NCBI GenBank assembly: GCA_919901745.1
Contig: CAKKPP010000005.1
Span: 85,894 to 149,893 of the forward strand
Reading direction: 5' to 3'
Origin: Chloroflexota bacterium
GTDB taxonomy: Bacteria; Chloroflexota; Limnocylindria; Limnocylindrales; CSP1-4
Length of the DNA: 64,000 bases
The notes beneath the pieces are model-generated. The model saw only the letters and a list, made by a program, of their open reading frames with translations, was not told where the DNA came from and did not search any database. Position numbers and translations under genes: made by a program. How positions within the stretch are numbered: position 1 is the first letter of the stretch; each line of letters opens with the position of its first letter. Shown piece by piece: positions 55,381-62,619 of this stretch.

Positions 55381-55809
55381 ACGAAGTCGGTCTACACGAC
55401 CGGGAAGAGCCATCTCAACTACCTGGTGATGGATTCCGGCTGGGAGGCGAAGCTCGGCTAGGTCCTCGACGAGATGGAAGAAGTCGTCGCCTACGTGAAG
55501 AACCAGGGCCTCAACTTCAGGATCCCGTATACGTTCGAGGGCGAGGCCGCCAACTACGTCACGGATCTCATCGTCCGGATCGACGACGAGGGCGTCGAGC
55601 CGCTCAACCTCATCATCGAGGTGACGGGCGAGCACCGCCGCGAGAAGGCCGCCCAGGTGGCGGTTGCCGAGACCTACTGGATCCCCGCGGTGAACAACCA
55701 CGCCGGTCTCGGCCGCTGGTCCTTCCTCGAGATCAGCGACCCGTGGGACGCCGCGAACCTCATCCGCGCCCATGTCGCGGGACTCGCCCCCACGAAGGCC
55801 CTCGCGTGA
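55381..55809 (+). pseudogene. Type III restriction enzyme (Res), C-terminal remnant
   Basis: Starting ten bases after the tRNA, the frame reads TKSVYTTGKSHLNYLVMDSG, then WEAKLG followed by an in-frame TAG (55459-55461), then EEVVAYVKNQGLNFRIPYTF, DLIVRIDDEGVEPLNLIIEV and AVNNHAGLGRWSFLEISDPW, ending naturally at 55809. This is the C-terminal nuclease-side region of type III Res subunits as I know it. The helicase body and any Mod gene are absent. A short stretch from ATG 55474 could still be translated. Confidence 0.8.
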
Positions 55810-55927
55810 TGATCGAGATGCTGCTCGCGCTCCCGGCGCTCAGGATGGGGAGATCGTTCCCACGAGATCTCGAGCGTCTCCCCACGCACAGGCGACCCCA
55901 GGCGTTGACACCACGGCGAACGTGCGA

Positions 55928-56293
55928 TCAGCTGGCGGTGCGCACCCGACCCTGCGCGACGTCGAGCCCCAGTCCGGACCGAGCGGTAGAAACAAGCAGG
56001 CGACCGGAACTGACTCGGCCGCGCCTGCCATTCGCCCAGTGCCAGTCAAGGACGAGGCACCTGGATGGCATCCCGCGCTCGACCGCGGCGAGGACCGCCG
56101 GCCAGGCCTCGCGCGTCGACACGAACCGACCGAGGATCTTGTTGGAGGGCGTCAGCCGGAGCGAGTACCCGACCGCTCCGTCGATGACGATGCCGAAGCC
56201 GTCGGCTTCCATCCGGGCATACCGCCCGATCTCCACCTTCCCGGATTCGAGGATATCGGCGAAGTCGGGGCTACCGTCGTCGTTGGTACGCAT
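55928..56293 (-). CDS. Hypothetical protein paired with the BrnT toxin (candidate antitoxin)
   Basis: Protein of 121 residues: starts MRTNDDGSPDFADILESGKV, with EIGRYARMEADGFGIVIDGA and NKILGRFVSTREAWPAVLAA, and an Arg-rich, less certain tail. It overlaps the 3' end of brnT by 23 bases, so the two are cotranscribed. The usual partner BrnA has a ribbon-helix-helix fold and other motifs, not seen here. It could be a non-standard antitoxin or an unrelated small protein. Confidence 0.5.
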   Translation of the reverse strand: MRTNDDGSPDFADILESGKVEIGRYARMEADGFGIVIDGAVGYSLRLTPSNKILGRFVSTREAWPAVLAAVERGMPSRCLVLDWHWANGRRGRVSSGRLLVSTARSGLGLDVAQGRVRTAS

Positions 56294-56549
56294 CACGTTC
56301 GCGCTTCGAGGCGCGCCATGCGGAGATGATCCGGGGTTGCACCCCGTCCTCGGAGGTTACCACCACCAGGATCCTGCCGAGGTCCGAGTAGCCGATCGTC
56401 TTGAACCGCGGCTCCTCATCCGAGTGAAGTTCGTCGAGCCAGGTGAAACTGAGGTACCCCCGAAGCACCGTCCGGGCCTCGTCGAACCCGATGCCGCGTC
56501 TCCAGACATTCTCCCTCTCCTTGTCCGCATCCCACGTGTAGTCGACCAC
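56271..56549 (-). CDS. brnT: BrnT-family ribonuclease toxin
   Basis: Protein of 92 residues matching BrnT along its length: YTWDADKERENVWRRGIGFD, EARTVLRGYLSFTWLDELHS, EEPRFKTIGYSDLGRILVVV and PRIISAWRASKRERDAYQRR. BrnT cleaves RNA and is neutralised by BrnA, normally encoded just downstream. Here a different small gene follows. The conserved Arg/Lys/Glu residues of the C-terminal helix are kept, so the toxin may be functional. Confidence 0.85.
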   Translation of the reverse strand: MVDYTWDADKERENVWRRGIGFDEARTVLRGYLSFTWLDELHSDEEPRFKTIGYSDLGRILVVVTSEDGVQPRIISAWRASKRERDAYQRRR

Positions 56550-56620
56550 GCCCAGGACACTACCGATCGCCCCTCACACGCCACTTACTACGGGCACCGA
56601 CGCTTGATCGAGGCGTTTGC

Positions 56621-57148
56621 ATGACGTCCATGCCTGCCGCGCTGGAGCGCTTCACCGAGGCGGGGTTCCGCGCCGCGGGCTTCTCGGGGTTCCAAACGGT
56701 CGGCGAGCTCCGCAGCACCAAACTGGAGGCGGTCCCACGCGATCCCGGCGTCTACGTCGTGATCCGGGTCGACTCGAGTTCGCCTACCTATCTTGCCCAG
56801 AGCGCAGGTGGCTGGTTCAAGGGGAACGACCCGACGGTGCCGACGGCGACCCTGGCGGCAAAGTGGGTGGCCGGCGCGCAGCTTCTCTACTGTGGGAAGG
56901 CCACCGGAGGGTCCAAGGGAGCGAACGGGCTCGGGAAGCGACTCGGGCTGCTTCTCCGCTACGGTGCCGGCAAACCGGTCGGTCACCAGGGTGGTCGCTA
57001 CCTGTGGCAGGTCGCAGGTGCGGACGAGTTCCTCATCGCCTGGCGGGCTGCCGAGGACCCGACCGCCGAGGAGAACCGGCTCCTGGCCGATTTCTTCGAG
57101 GCCTACGGCGCGTACCCCTTCGCAAACATCGCGGGGCCGAGGGCATGA
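56621..57148 (+). CDS. GIY-YIG-like nuclease domain protein
   Basis: Protein of 175 residues. RDPGVYVVIRVDSS (position of GIY) and AQLLYCGKATGGSKGANGLG (position of YIG), then KRLGLLLRYGAGKP, HQGGRYLWQVAGADEFLIAW with a basic patch, and EENRLLADFFEAYGAYPFAN with the conserved Glu and Asn, suggest a GIY-YIG-type endonuclease fold. The call rests on motif order only. Its stop overlaps the ATG of an Mrr-like fragment, hinting that it belonged to a restriction-type locus. Confidence 0.55.
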   Translation: MTSMPAALERFTEAGFRAAGFSGFQTVGELRSTKLEAVPRDPGVYVVIRVDSSSPTYLAQSAGGWFKGNDPTVPTATLAAKWVAGAQLLYCGKATGGSKGANGLGKRLGLLLRYGAGKPVGHQGGRYLWQVAGADEFLIAWRAAEDPTAEENRLLADFFEAYGAYPFANIAGPRA

Positions 57149-57234
57149 CTCCACGCGAGTTCGAGAAGGCGGTCGCGGCTCGTCTTCAGACCGAAGGGTA
57201 TGAGACCGAACTTGGCCTGGGCGTGAGCGACTAG
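57145..57234 (+). pseudogene. Mrr-like restriction endonuclease, N-terminal remnant
   Basis: The 29-codon frame MTPREFEKAVAARLQTEGYE then TELGLGVSD ends in a stop. It matches the start of Mrr-type nuclease domains (MTPxEFExxVAxxLxxxGYE, followed by a GDxGVD motif); the second part is gone. Its ATG overlaps the stop of the GIY-YIG-like gene. Together with the Res remnant this shows a decayed defence region. Confidence 0.6.
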
Positions 57235-57269
57235 GGCGTCGTGCTTCGCGGCGGCTGTCCTTCGGTCGC

Positions 57270-57566
57270 TCAAGCCTCGCGGAAGATCAGGTCGTGTTCG
57301 CGCACATGGTCGGCCACCTCGACCGCGGCATCGTCGTCCGGCCCGGCCCGCTCGACGCGGCGGTGCTCGATCTCGATGGAGTCGACCGTCTGGACGAGGT
57401 CCGTCGAGTGGCCGCGGATGTGGATCCGGTCGCCGACGGCGAGCGGCGCGGTCAGGCGAACCGCTGCCACCGACAGGTGCCCGAAGTAGTGACTGACGCT
57501 GCCGATCGCGTCGGTCGGGTCGTGGAGATCAGACGCCGCTGCACCTCCTGCGCGGCGACCGTACAC
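57270..57566 (-). CDS. EF-Tu-like beta-barrel small protein
   Basis: Protein of up to 98 residues; the conserved part begins at GSVSHYFGHLSVAAVRLTAP and continues LAVGDRIHIRGHSTDLVQTV, DSIEIEHRRVERAG and AVEVADHVREHDLIFREA. This is the stand-alone translation-factor-like barrel also found as C-terminal domain of U32 peptidases. Function unknown. The start is unsure: GTG at 57566 is the nearest in-frame start, and no good binding site matches it. Confidence 0.7.
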   Translation of the reverse strand: MYGRRAGGAAASDLHDPTDAIGSVSHYFGHLSVAAVRLTAPLAVGDRIHIRGHSTDLVQTVDSIEIEHRRVERAGPDDDAAVEVADHVREHDLIFREA

Positions 57567-57657
57567 CCGGCGAGTCGTCCCGTCGAGCCGCCGTGTCCGA
57601 TCGTGGCACCATGTGCGGCACCGGCAGCCATCCATCACGTGGAGCTCCGCCCGCATC

Positions 57658-58704
57658 GTGCCCGTCCGCCCCGACGCCCGCCCCGTCGATCGCATCGCCG
57701 TCGCATCGGTGCTTGGTCTCGCCGTCGCGATCGGGCTCGCGCTCGGCCCCGCGACGCCGCATGGATCCGGATCCCTGACCGCTACCAGGGCGGGAGGATC
57801 GCCCGGACCGGCGGTCGCGGCCTCGCGCCCATCCGCAGCCCCGACCCCAACGCCTTCGGCTGGTGCGGATGTCATCGCGCGGCAGGGACCCGCGGCCTCG
57901 GCTGGCCGCGACGAGCGGCCCCTGGGAGCCGGCATGCCCGACCCACTGGTTCGCGGGTCCACGCCTACACCAGTTCCCGAAATCGTCCGCTTCCGCCCCC
58001 GGCCCGGCTGGACGAACGTCGCCCCATCCGCGAACCTCTCGGTCCGGTTCACGACGGCCATGGACCACGGATCAACTGAGCGCGCGTTCAGCGCCTCAGT
58101 CGTCGGTGGGGATTTGATCATCGGGACCTTCCGGTGGGCGGAGCGCGACACGGTCCTGGTACTCCATCCGTCCGGGCCGATGCGAAGGGGCGCCCTGGTC
58201 CACCTCGAGGTCGCGCCAGGAGCGCTGAGCGCCGAGGGGATCCCGCTGGAAGCTGGCAGCGCGCTGACGTTCACGGTCGCGCCCAAGCCGGTGCCCAGGT
58301 CGTCGCCGAGGCCGGTCTCGGGGGTCGGCTGGCGGTGGCCGCTCCTTGGACCGATCACCCAGTCCTTTGGCCAAAGCCTGACGAAGTACGGACTCCATCC
58401 GGGGATCGACATCGATGGGGATACCGGGGACCCGGTCGGCGCCGCGCAGGCTGGACGGGTCATCGTGGCCGGCCGCTACGACGACTGCGGCGGTCTCGAG
58501 GTCCACGTGGACCACGGCGGCGGGGTCGTGAGCTGGTATCGCCACCTCTCTCGGATCGAGGTCGCGGCGGGCGAAGGGGTGGCCGCGGGGACCGTCATCG
58601 GCCGGGTCGGGAACACCGGCTGCAGCCTCGGATCGCACCTTCACTTCGCGATCCGCGCGGAGACCACGTTCCTCGACCCGTTGCCCTACCTGCCGCGCCG
58701 CTAG
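57658..58704 (+). CDS. M23-family metallopeptidase with Ig-like domain, exported
   Basis: Protein of about 348 residues. N-terminal signal-anchor (about 12-30), Pro/Ala linker, a Big_5-type Ig-like domain (about 110-215, VRFRPRPGWTNVAPSANLSV, TDTVL-type strands and LEVAPGALSAEGIPLEAG), then the peptidase: HPGIDIDGDTGDPVGAAQAG supplies the first His and Asp, WYRHLSRIEVAAGEGV and GSHLHFAIRAE the others. It acts on the cell wall. GTG at 57658 is chosen to place the signal near the N-terminus; GTG at 57613 is an alternative. Confidence 0.85.
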   Translation: MPVRPDARPVDRIAVASVLGLAVAIGLALGPATPHGSGSLTATRAGGSPGPAVAASRPSAAPTPTPSAGADVIARQGPAASAGRDERPLGAGMPDPLVRGSTPTPVPEIVRFRPRPGWTNVAPSANLSVRFTTAMDHGSTERAFSASVVGGDLIIGTFRWAERDTVLVLHPSGPMRRGALVHLEVAPGALSAEGIPLEAGSALTFTVAPKPVPRSSPRPVSGVGWRWPLLGPITQSFGQSLTKYGLHPGIDIDGDTGDPVGAAQAGRVIVAGRYDDCGGLEVHVDHGGGVVSWYRHLSRIEVAAGEGVAAGTVIGRVGNTGCSLGSHLHFAIRAETTFLDPLPYLPRR

Positions 58705-58732
58705 GGTCGCGGCCCGACGGAGCGTCGGCGAG

Positions 58733-58756
58733 CCCGGCCGGACCATCTCGGCCGGG
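58733..58756. terminator. Hairpin between converging peptidase and serpin genes
   Basis: CCCGGCCG pairs with CGGCCGGG around an eight-base loop, 28 bases after the peptidase stop and 83 bases after the serpin stop on the other strand. It could serve both directions. No T-tract. Confidence 0.5.
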
Positions 58757-58838
58757 AAGTATCCAGGCCCCGGCAGTCGGCGGACGGTGGGTGGGGCACC
58801 ACAACGCCATCGATCGGAAGCGCCGGTGATCGCGGCGC

Positions 58839-60113
58839 TTACCGGGTGATCGAGGGGTCGCCGACCCGGCCCAGGAAGAGGATCGCCCCGGTGGGCACGT
58901 CGCGAAGCGCGAAGAGGAACGGCCGGTCGACGTGCACCGCCACCGGTTCCGCCGGCGCGGAGGTCACCCTCATGACGACCGCGGTCGCCGCAGCGGCCTC
59001 GGTGCCCTTCTCGTCGACGTCGATGTTCGCCTGGTGAATGACGTTCGAGATGACGAGCTGCTCGGCCTTCGTGATCCCGCTGAAGTCGGCGTCATCGGTG
59101 AACGCGGTCGGCATCCCGAGCGCGGACAGGAGATCGGCCAGCTCGGCCTTCGTCTCGATCGAGAACTTCGGGAAGGTGAGCGAGACCTGCGTCTCCGCAA
59201 GCCCGGCCGTGATGGAGGCGAGCTGGTCAGCCGTCAACGCCCGCTCGAAGGTCGCCAGGTCGTCGGGGACGATGACCGTCATCGCCAGGGATCCGCCGAT
59301 ATACGGGATCTCCACGGCCGTCCAGCCGGTCCCGGCGGCGTGTCGCATCCCCGCCGTGGCCGACATCATCGGCACCTCCACGGTCGTGCCGTCGGCGCGG
59401 GTGAACATCGCGGGCGCCGTCGCCTCGGCGGGGAACGGCGTGAGCCAGGGCGCCTTGAGGTAGATGGCGTTGACGAGCGTGAGGCGGGTGTCGCGGTTCA
59501 GGATCCCCGGGGCCAGCAGCTCCGGGATGCGGTGCTCCGTCTGGCCGTCCACCCAGCCGTTGATCAGCTGCCGGGCCGCCTCGGTCTCGGCCACGTAGTC
59601 CACGAGCCGGAGGCCGGCCCCGAACCGCGAGGCCAGGGCCTCGAGGTAGACCGGCTCGAGCGGCATCTCGTCCTGGGCGAAGGGGGCGTTCGCAATCCGG
59701 AGCGCGACCGGGAGGCCCACGCCGGAGGCGTCCTCGAAGGTGCCGCTTCGGGTGGCGAGCGCCTGGTCCAGGGCATTGAGCCAGGCCGCGTTCTCGTCCG
59801 AGCCGACCGCGCGCATCACGGCGTCCATCTCGGCGGCGGTCTGGCCGCGCGCTCCGGCACGGGCCATGGCGAGGGCCAGGGCGATGCTGGTCGGCGAGAG
59901 CACCACGTTCGGCTCGTCGGCCGCCAGGGCCCGGTAGAGGTCCAGGCCGAAGGCGGACAGGGCGGCACCCACGCCGGAGGCGGCGGCGGGGTCGGCGGAC
60001 GCGCGGGGGACGTCGGCCCGGGCGATGGCGATATCGGCACCCGGCGTGATAGCCGGCGCGCAGGCCGAGATGGTGAGGACGAGCGACAGCAGGGCTGCGA
60101 GTTCTGTCTTCAT
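58839..60113 (-). CDS. Serpin (serine protease inhibitor), lipoprotein
   Basis: Protein of 424 residues. The signal ends LVLTISACAPA, a lipobox, so the inhibitor is likely tethered outside the membrane. Serpin landmarks: NVVLSPTSIALALAMARAGA, LTLVNAIYLKAPWLTPF, SLTFPKFSIETKAELADLL, the hinge VDEKGTEAAAATAVV, and RPFLFALRDVPTGAILFLGR. The small residues of the hinge (EAAAATA) point to an inhibitory serpin rather than a non-inhibitory relative. The reactive-centre loop runs through VMRVTSAPAEPVAV, so the P1 residue is probably in that stretch. Target protease unknown. Confidence 0.93.
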   Translation of the reverse strand: MKTELAALLSLVLTISACAPAITPGADIAIARADVPRASADPAAASGVGAALSAFGLDLYRALAADEPNVVLSPTSIALALAMARAGARGQTAAEMDAVMRAVGSDENAAWLNALDQALATRSGTFEDASGVGLPVALRIANAPFAQDEMPLEPVYLEALASRFGAGLRLVDYVAETEAARQLINGWVDGQTEHRIPELLAPGILNRDTRLTLVNAIYLKAPWLTPFPAEATAPAMFTRADGTTVEVPMMSATAGMRHAAGTGWTAVEIPYIGGSLAMTVIVPDDLATFERALTADQLASITAGLAETQVSLTFPKFSIETKAELADLLSALGMPTAFTDDADFSGITKAEQLVISNVIHQANIDVDEKGTEAAAATAVVMRVTSAPAEPVAVHVDRPFLFALRDVPTGAILFLGRVGDPSITR

Positions 60114-60363
60114 GGACCCACAACGCCACGGCGGCCCCCGCGGTTCCCACCGGCGCGGCATATCCTCACCGGCCATGGAACGCTAGACGAGAATCATCGA
60201 GCCCTTCCGGATCCGCTCTGTCGTCAGGGCACGCCATGACAACCTGCGGCAGAGCGAGGGCCGGACCGTTCGAATAGGCACCCGGCGTCAGGCGAGTCGC
60301 GACGATCGGCGGCTCCGTCCCGCTCCGCGGATCTCGCCCAGGGCCGGCCGACATGAGCCGCGG

Positions 60364-60969
60364 TCAGTCCAGGAGTTCGATGGCGAGCGAGGTGGGCCCG
60401 GGGCCGTTGATCGCGTTGAGGTCCTGCGGACAGGCAGACAGCACGACGATCGTGTCCATGTCGGCCCGCAGGGTCACCGAATCGCCCTGGCGAGTCCTCG
60501 CCGGTGCGAAGCCCAGCGCCCCGTCGGGGCCGATCGGGATGTCCATGAACAGGTTGATCGGCTGCGGAATGTCGACGCGCGGGTAGCCCAGCTCCGCGGT
60601 CGCCCGCTCGAGGTTTTCCCGACACGAAGCGTGCCAGCCGGTTTCGCCCAGGAGGCGATAGCGCTCCGCGTCGCAGGCGGCCATGAGCATATCGTGGACG
60701 CCCGGCGAGTCGTCGGCGACGAGCGTCAGGATCGACCGGCGACGGTTCGTCAGGAAGGCCTCGCCCACTCTCGGGAAGAGATGCGCCAGGCCGACCCGGG
60801 TGTGTTCGGCGGAGGCGTACTCGTTGATGTCGTCGGCCGAGAAGGCGAACAGGTCGCCGACTTGCTGACCCTCGAGGTCGACGACGCGGAAGCGCCCGCC
60901 TGCGGGTATGCGCACGGCCCGACCCTCGCGCGCGGGCACGACGATGCGCTGAGCGACTCGGTCGGACAT
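60364..60969 (-). CDS. DUF1989 (urea carboxylase-associated) family protein
   Basis: Protein of 201 residues. REGRAVRIPAGGRFRVVDLE, EGQQVGDLFAFSADD, YASAEHTRVGLAHLF, MLMAACDAERYRLLGE, and PINLFMDIPIGPDGALGF are DUF1989 signatures, the family found beside urea carboxylase and in guanidine degradation clusters; here no such genes are near. It probably binds a metal through conserved Cys/His. ATG at 60969 has GAGG six bases upstream; an ATG at 60981 is also possible. Confidence 0.87.
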   Translation of the reverse strand: MSDRVAQRIVVPAREGRAVRIPAGGRFRVVDLEGQQVGDLFAFSADDINEYASAEHTRVGLAHLFPRVGEAFLTNRRRSILTLVADDSPGVHDMLMAACDAERYRLLGETGWHASCRENLERATAELGYPRVDIPQPINLFMDIPIGPDGALGFAPARTRQGDSVTLRADMDTIVVLSACPQDLNAINGPGPTSLAIELLD

Positions 60970-61230
60970 GCGGCGCCTCATGTAGATCACCGGGACGCGA
61001 TGTCGCGCGCGCGTTGCAGAGCGAGAACCGCGTCGAGGTGCGGGGGTATGGACGGCACCATCTTCCCATTGTGCCCAGTCCGTTCCTGTTTCGAACCGAC
61101 GGAATCGCTTGCCGTCTGGAAACGGGCCGCAGCTGCGCCCCCGTGGCCGGCCGACCCGCAGCTCGCGCCGACCAGGAGCTACCACAGTTCCTGGCCATTC
61201 GGGCACCGTGGTGCGGCTCCGGCGTACGCG

Positions 61231-61989
61231 CTACGCGAGACCCCTCGCGGCCCAGGCGCGCGCGGTCACGACGAACGGTTCATCCGGGAATCCGGCGCGG
61301 CACAGCTCCCGGAGCTCAGCCTGCCTGCCTCGGTCGAGACGGGACGTGTAGCTTCCGGCAGGCCCGACCCCGAGTTTGAACGGTTCCCACCATTCCTCGA
61401 ACGTCGGGTGCTCGACGCTCACAGAGAGGAGAGCGGCCTCGATCTCGCGCAGCCCCGCTGCCTCGAACAACTCCTCCAGGTGCCCCTCGCGCGTACCCGC
61501 GAGATCGGATTCGTTCTCGGCCCCAGGGTCGAGAACGCGCGCCGCGTTCCAGAACAAGCCGAGCGGTCCCTGCCCGCCGGCATGGTCCCAGACGCAGGCT
61601 GCGACGACGCCGTTCGGTCGGGACACGCGCGCCATCTCCGCCAATCCGGCAACCGGGTCCGCCATGAAGTGAACGACGAGCTGCGCCAGGACGGCGTCGA
61701 ACGAATGGTCCGCGAACGGCAAGTGCTCGGCCGACGCTCGTTCCACGCTGACGCCGGAAAGACGTTCCCGAGCCGCGTCGACGAACGACTCCGACGGGTC
61801 GACGGCCGTCACCGCGGCCGAGCCAAGACGCCGGACCAACTCCGTCGTGAGTGCGCCCGGGCCGCAGCCGACATCGAGCGCGTCCTGACCGCCCACCACA
61901 CCCGCGAAGGATGCGAAGTGGGATGCCAGCGGGACCGAGTAGCGGCCCATGAAGCGGTCGTAGGCCTCGGCGGCAACGGCGAAGCTCAT
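61231..61989 (-). CDS. SAM-dependent class I methyltransferase
   Basis: Protein of 252 residues. It begins AYDRFMGRYSVPLASHF, then the SAM site DALDVGCGPGALTTELVRRL (motif I), VTAVDPSESFVDAARERL (motif II), ASAEHLPFADHSFDAVLAQL (motif III/IV) and SRPNGVVAACVWD. This is the UbiE/MenG-like Methyltransf_11 group; the substrate is unknown. It is the last intact gene before the second copy of the tRNA 3'-end repeat. Confidence 0.9.
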   Translation of the reverse strand: MSFAVAAEAYDRFMGRYSVPLASHFASFAGVVGGQDALDVGCGPGALTTELVRRLGSAAVTAVDPSESFVDAARERLSGVSVERASAEHLPFADHSFDAVLAQLVVHFMADPVAGLAEMARVSRPNGVVAACVWDHAGGQGPLGLFWNAARVLDPGAENESDLAGTREGHLEELFEAAGLREIEAALLSVSVEHPTFEEWWEPFKLGVGPAGSYTSRLDRGRQAELRELCRAGFPDEPFVVTARAWAARGLA

Positions 61990-62040
61990 CGGGACAGTCT
62001 GAGGTATGTGTCACCGTGTCGTTTCGTGCGCGCGCGACGA

Positions 62041-62055
62041 CCTCCGGGCGCGCCA
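62041..62055. other. Second copy of the tRNA-Arg 3'-end 15-mer
   Basis: CCTCCGGGCGCGCCA, identical to 55357-55371, in the same orientation. It lies outside any gene, 51 bases past the methyltransferase start codon. A shorter related sequence, CTCGGGCGCGCCA, appears near 62514-62526. Confidence 0.35.
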
Positions 62056-62071
62056 CCGATCCAGACAACGA

Positions 62072-62100
62072 ACGGCCCTCCGGGATGACCGGAGGGCCGT
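62072..62100. terminator. 12-base perfect hairpin (terminator-like)
   Basis: ACGGCCCTCCGG pairs perfectly with CCGGAGGGCCGT around the five-base loop GATGA. On the minus strand it follows, at a distance of 11 bases, the stop of the small fragment at 62111, which suggests it once ended that gene. Confidence 0.7.
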
Positions 62101-62110
62101 CGGACTGCTC

Positions 62111-62260
62111 CTACTCCTCCGAAGGAAGCCCGATCGTGGGGTTACAGGCCATGCCAGGGTGGTACCCCAGTGGGCTGATCACATCCCGGAACGCCTTGGG
62201 GATCTGGCCCCAGGACTGGGCGTGACCAGCATTGGGATCCGACAGTGGCGCGGCATATCC
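62111..62260 (-). pseudogene. C-terminal gene remnant of unknown family
   Basis: A 49-codon frame with no start codon reads GYAAPLSDPNAGHAQSWGQI and PKAFRDVISPLGYHPGMACN, then PTIGLPSEE and a stop, followed at once by the terminator hairpin. The sequence is protein-like (Trp, Gly, Pro and aromatic spacing) and lies between a stop codon at 62261 and its own stop, so it looks like the tail of a lost gene. Family not recognised. Confidence 0.4.
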
Positions 62261-62619
62261 TCACGGTCTGTTACACCACGAGCTGGGACTTGACCGGCCC
62301 GCAAACCCTCGAGCCGGGTGATCTTGACGATGACCAAGCGGTAATTTCAGAGCAATCTGACCCCCTGAAGGACCTGATGGAAGCCAACCCGTTATGAGCG
62401 GGCAATGGATCCCAATCGGGCGGCCGCGGCGATCCACTCATCGCGGCCTTCGATGGGAAGCCGGTGGGTCGCTAACGGGCGTCCAACACCTGTCGGGTGC
62501 GCAACGATGATCTCCTCGGGCGCGCCACCCGGATGGCATCTCCAACCGGTGGCTGACCGCGCACACTGGGGATATCTCACCCTGCCACCAGGCAGACGGG
62601 AGACGAACGGGTTGAGCCG
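62261..62619. other. Non-coding region before the last sensor kinase
   Basis: 359 bases with no supported gene. It includes a degenerate copy of the tRNA-end sequence near 62514 and a weakly open plus-strand frame (62405-62641) that overlaps the kinase start and lacks protein character. Presumably contains the kinase promoter. Confidence 0.4.

Noticed and set aside
55459..55461. Programmed read-through of the TAG in the Res fragment
   Set aside because: The gene also lacks its whole helicase part, so the stop is simply decay.
55928..56293. BrnA antitoxin
   Set aside because: The protein has no ribbon-helix-helix pattern or BrnA motifs.
58932..60239. Open frame of 435 codons on the plus strand across the serpin gene
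   Set aside because: Antisense of the serpin; composition is Arg/Gly/Glu-rich and has no family features.
62514..62526. Third copy of the tRNA-end repeat
   Set aside because: It lacks a base and matches only about 11 contiguous bases, not enough to call an attachment site.
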